From: CAYGYG01 sp964354155
GTDB lineage: Bacteria > Hydrothermota > Tepidihabitantia > SM23-42 > CAYGYG01
NCBI GenBank assembly: GCA_964354155.1
Contig: CAYGYG010000047.1
Location: forward strand, 1-13,188
Length of the DNA stretch: 13,188 nt
Reading direction: 5' to 3'
Under the pieces are notes generated by a model, which worked only from the letters and a program-made list of their open reading frames with translations, was not told where the DNA came from and ran no database searches. Positions 11,255-13,188 of this stretch are shown in pieces (the stretch's first letter is position 1; the number at the start of each line of letters is the position of its first letter). The position numbers and the translations under genes were made by a program.

Positions 11255-13096
11255 ATGACGCTCGTAGTTCTGTCTCTGATCTCAAGTCTGGTTATTCCGC
11301 CGGGAGCAAAGTTGACCCTGTGCCGGAACGGCGCAGCCGGCACCAATCATTACGAAATAATCAGGGCGGCAGACTGCATTGATACGACCGTGCCGCTGGG
11401 TGGGGTGTGGAGTGTCGCGGTGAACATGGGCAATGTCGATGGTGATCCGGAAAGGGAGATCGCCTTGCGCGTGGCGAAACTGGCTGGTTCAAGTTACATC
11501 TCCCGCCTGGTGATGCTGGACGATGATCTGACTGAACTCTGGACCAGGGAGATTGGCGACATCGGGAATGTCGAGGTTGCCGGCTTTACGATCGAGGACT
11601 TAAACGGTGACGGTCGGGACGAACTGCTCTTTCCGCTGACCGATGTCTATTTCAATACCCCTCCCCAGTACAAGGCGCGAGTCTATGCCCTGAACGGAGC
11701 CACCGGTAATGACCTGCCGGGATGGCCCTATATTCTGCCGGGCTGGCCCGAGGATCCGTATCTGCGTCCCTATTCAGAACTGGTGGTGGCTGATCTCGAC
11801 AATAGCGGTGCCCCTGAGGTGCTTTGCGAGGTCACGGACAACAACTCCATCCGCAAGGTCGGGAGCGCGCTCTACTGTTTCAGCGCGGCAGGTGATTCAC
11901 TCTGGAAGTGCTGGTTCTATCAGGATACGGTGGACCGTCACGGCCAGTGGGTAAAACCGGCGGTTGCCGACCTTGACGGCGACAGCATGCTGGAGATTGT
12001 CTGCCACGAGGCAAAGTTCAACGGTCAGAACCCATGGAACCTGCTGGAGCGCCGGCTTTTCATCGTCAATCATGATGGGACATTGCGGCGCTCGGTTCAG
12101 ACCGAGGGCCCGGGCAGTTCATTCACGCCCGACTATGCGGCGCCTCTGGTTGCGGACTTAAACCGTGACAACCGGTGGGAGATAATCGTTCTGCGCCGGG
12201 GCGGCTACCTTGATGTTTTCGACACCACGCTCAGCCGTCTACCCGGATTCCCAATCAACCTGACAACCGACGCGGGATATCTTGATCCAATCTTTACCCG
12301 CTGCTTTGCCACGCCGGCGGCGGGGGATATCGACCTTGACGGCGACCTGGAGATTGTCGTCGGCAGTTTCGGGCTGGTGGGGTCGGGAGGCGACTGGGGC
12401 GGACACATCCATGCGTTTCACCACACTGGCGCAAGGGTGACCGGTTTTCCGTACGAAACCCGCAACGGTGTCTGGTATTCACCCGGGATTGCGAATATGG
12501 ACGCTGCGCCCGGCCTGGAGATCCTCACCGCGGCCTGCGATTCGGCTTTCTACATTGTCACCAACCAGGGCGACAGCCTGCCCGGCTGGCCCAGACGCGG
12601 ATTCCCGACGTACTGGCTTCCTGACCAGGGCAGCCACGCCTTTATTGAAGGACGGATCCCGATGTCAAAGACGCCGCACCTGGACGATATTGACGCTGAC
12701 GGCCTTATCGAGATCATGATGACGGGTTCAGACGGGAACTTCTACTCCTGGAATACCTTGGGCCGACTCAACTCGGCGACGATGCCCATCCCCACATATC
12801 ATTGTGATAAGCAGCGCACCGGCTGGCTGCGGTCCGTAGTAACCGGGGTCGAAGAAGGCGCGCCGCTTGCGGTCAGGCGCGCAACGCCAATCGCCACCCT
12901 GGTGCGCGGCGTTCTGGTTCTTCCCGAAGCGGCCGGCGCTAACCTGCTTGATGTTTCAGGCCGGAGGGTGATGAAACTGCGTCCGGGAGCGAATCCGGTA
13001 CGGCATCTGGCGCCGGGCGTCTACTTCATCAGAGAGCATTCAGCATTCAGTAAAGAACATTCGGGATTAGTGCAAAAGGTGGTGATCCTGAGATAG
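11255..13096 (+). CDS. Secreted FG-GAP/VCBS-repeat protein with sorting-domain-like C-terminus
   Basis: 613 residues. After a short signal peptide (MTLVVLSLISSLVIPPGA) the protein carries at least eight calcium-loop motifs of the FG-GAP/VCBS (integrin-alpha-like propeller) type: NVDGDPEREI (60-69), DLNGDGRDEL (115-124), DLDNSGAPEV (180-189), DLDGDSMLEI (239-248), DLNRDNRWEI (301-310), DIDLDGDLEI (358-367), NMDAAPGLEI (414-423), DIDADGLIEI (478-487). Such propellers bind calcium and act outside the cell. The tail from about 548 has LLDVSGRRVMKL and GVYFIRE...VQKVVILR, typical of T9SS-like sorting domains, though without the PNP opening. A repetitive insertion, EHSAFSKEHS, splits the last hairpin. 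ATG 11255 is preferred to the TTG at 11252 (GGAGG at 11244-11248). Ligand unknown. Confidence 0.85.
   Translation: MTLVVLSLISSLVIPPGAKLTLCRNGAAGTNHYEIIRAADCIDTTVPLGGVWSVAVNMGNVDGDPEREIALRVAKLAGSSYISRLVMLDDDLTELWTREIGDIGNVEVAGFTIEDLNGDGRDELLFPLTDVYFNTPPQYKARVYALNGATGNDLPGWPYILPGWPEDPYLRPYSELVVADLDNSGAPEVLCEVTDNNSIRKVGSALYCFSAAGDSLWKCWFYQDTVDRHGQWVKPAVADLDGDSMLEIVCHEAKFNGQNPWNLLERRLFIVNHDGTLRRSVQTEGPGSSFTPDYAAPLVADLNRDNRWEIIVLRRGGYLDVFDTTLSRLPGFPINLTTDAGYLDPIFTRCFATPAAGDIDLDGDLEIVVGSFGLVGSGGDWGGHIHAFHHTGARVTGFPYETRNGVWYSPGIANMDAAPGLEILTAACDSAFYIVTNQGDSLPGWPRRGFPTYWLPDQGSHAFIEGRIPMSKTPHLDDIDADGLIEIMMTGSDGNFYSWNTLGRLNSATMPIPTYHCDKQRTGWLRSVVTGVEEGAPLAVRRATPIATLVRGVLVLPEAAGANLLDVSGRRVMKLRPGANPVRHLAPGVYFIREHSAFSKEHSGLVQKVVILR
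13035..13062 (+). repeat. Heptamer array inside the FG-GAP gene's 3' end
   Basis: AGCATTC, AGCATTC, AGTAAAG, AACATTC: four 7-bp units (28 bp) within the coding sequence of the C-terminal sorting-like domain. The intergenic array at 8869-8899 has the same 7-bp period. Confidence 0.5.
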
Positions 13097-13188
13097 GGTC
13101 AGGGACTGAAGAGAACGATACACGATCCACGGTTCAGGATAGTATGGAACATTGAAGATGGTGTCAGATCTTCTCGGTAGCTTTGGGG
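13097..13188. other. Unassigned right end
   Basis: Ninety-two bases after the FG-GAP gene stop; I see no gene, clear hairpin or promoter in them. Confidence 0.6.

Overview
The window reads as chromosomal DNA of a Gram-negative bacterium in or near the FCB superphylum; a WOR-3/Stahlbacteria-like candidate lineage is my best guess. The reasons are an outer-membrane protein of the PorV/PorQ type, two secreted beta-propeller proteins whose C-termini look like type IX secretion (T9SS) sorting domains, several small outer-membrane barrels and lipoproteins, and intergenic regions full of short palindromes and imperfect tandem repeats. Lineage is inferred from protein style only; there is no rRNA or other marker gene here.

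Layout. Positions 1-2070 hold one AAA_14/DUF4143-type ATPase (421-1713) between two repeat-rich intergenic regions; a second, diverged ATPase of the same architecture follows (2071-3309). Each ATPase is followed by a hairpin of one family. Going left from 7415 on the minus strand is a tight four-gene unit (6810-7415, 6202-6813, 5579-6205, 5002-5526) encoding two related membrane proteins, a lipoprotein and a small barrel, with two ATGA stop/start overlaps. Its neighbour, a PorV/PorQ-like protein (3513-4868), has its own promoter. Divergent from the operon, on the plus strand, are a 387-residue exported protein (7667-8830), a 239-residue probable outer-membrane protein (9093-9812), a five-repeat beta-propeller with a sorting tail (9927-10985) and an FG-GAP/VCBS propeller with a sorting tail (11255-13096).

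Expression signals are unusually readable. Seven sigma70-like promoters are visible and every one has a 16-bp spacer. Four place the ATG 5-8 nt after the -10 box, predicting leaderless or near-leaderless messages. Three of them (3513-4868, the operon, and 7667-8830) share related spacers and a common transcript start, TATAAT-N5-ATGC followed by GGAGG, so these envelope units probably descend from one promoter-leader block and may be co-regulated. In the third unit the same ATG opens a 12-codon leader ORF that ends in an ATGA overlap with the main gene.

Functionally, the right three quarters is a cell-envelope region: a PorV-like outer-membrane component, small barrels and lipoproteins, and proteins that look like T9SS cargo. 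The two ATPases at the left look like independent accessory genes in repeat-rich DNA. No tRNA, rRNA, CRISPR array, intact transposase or integrase was found.
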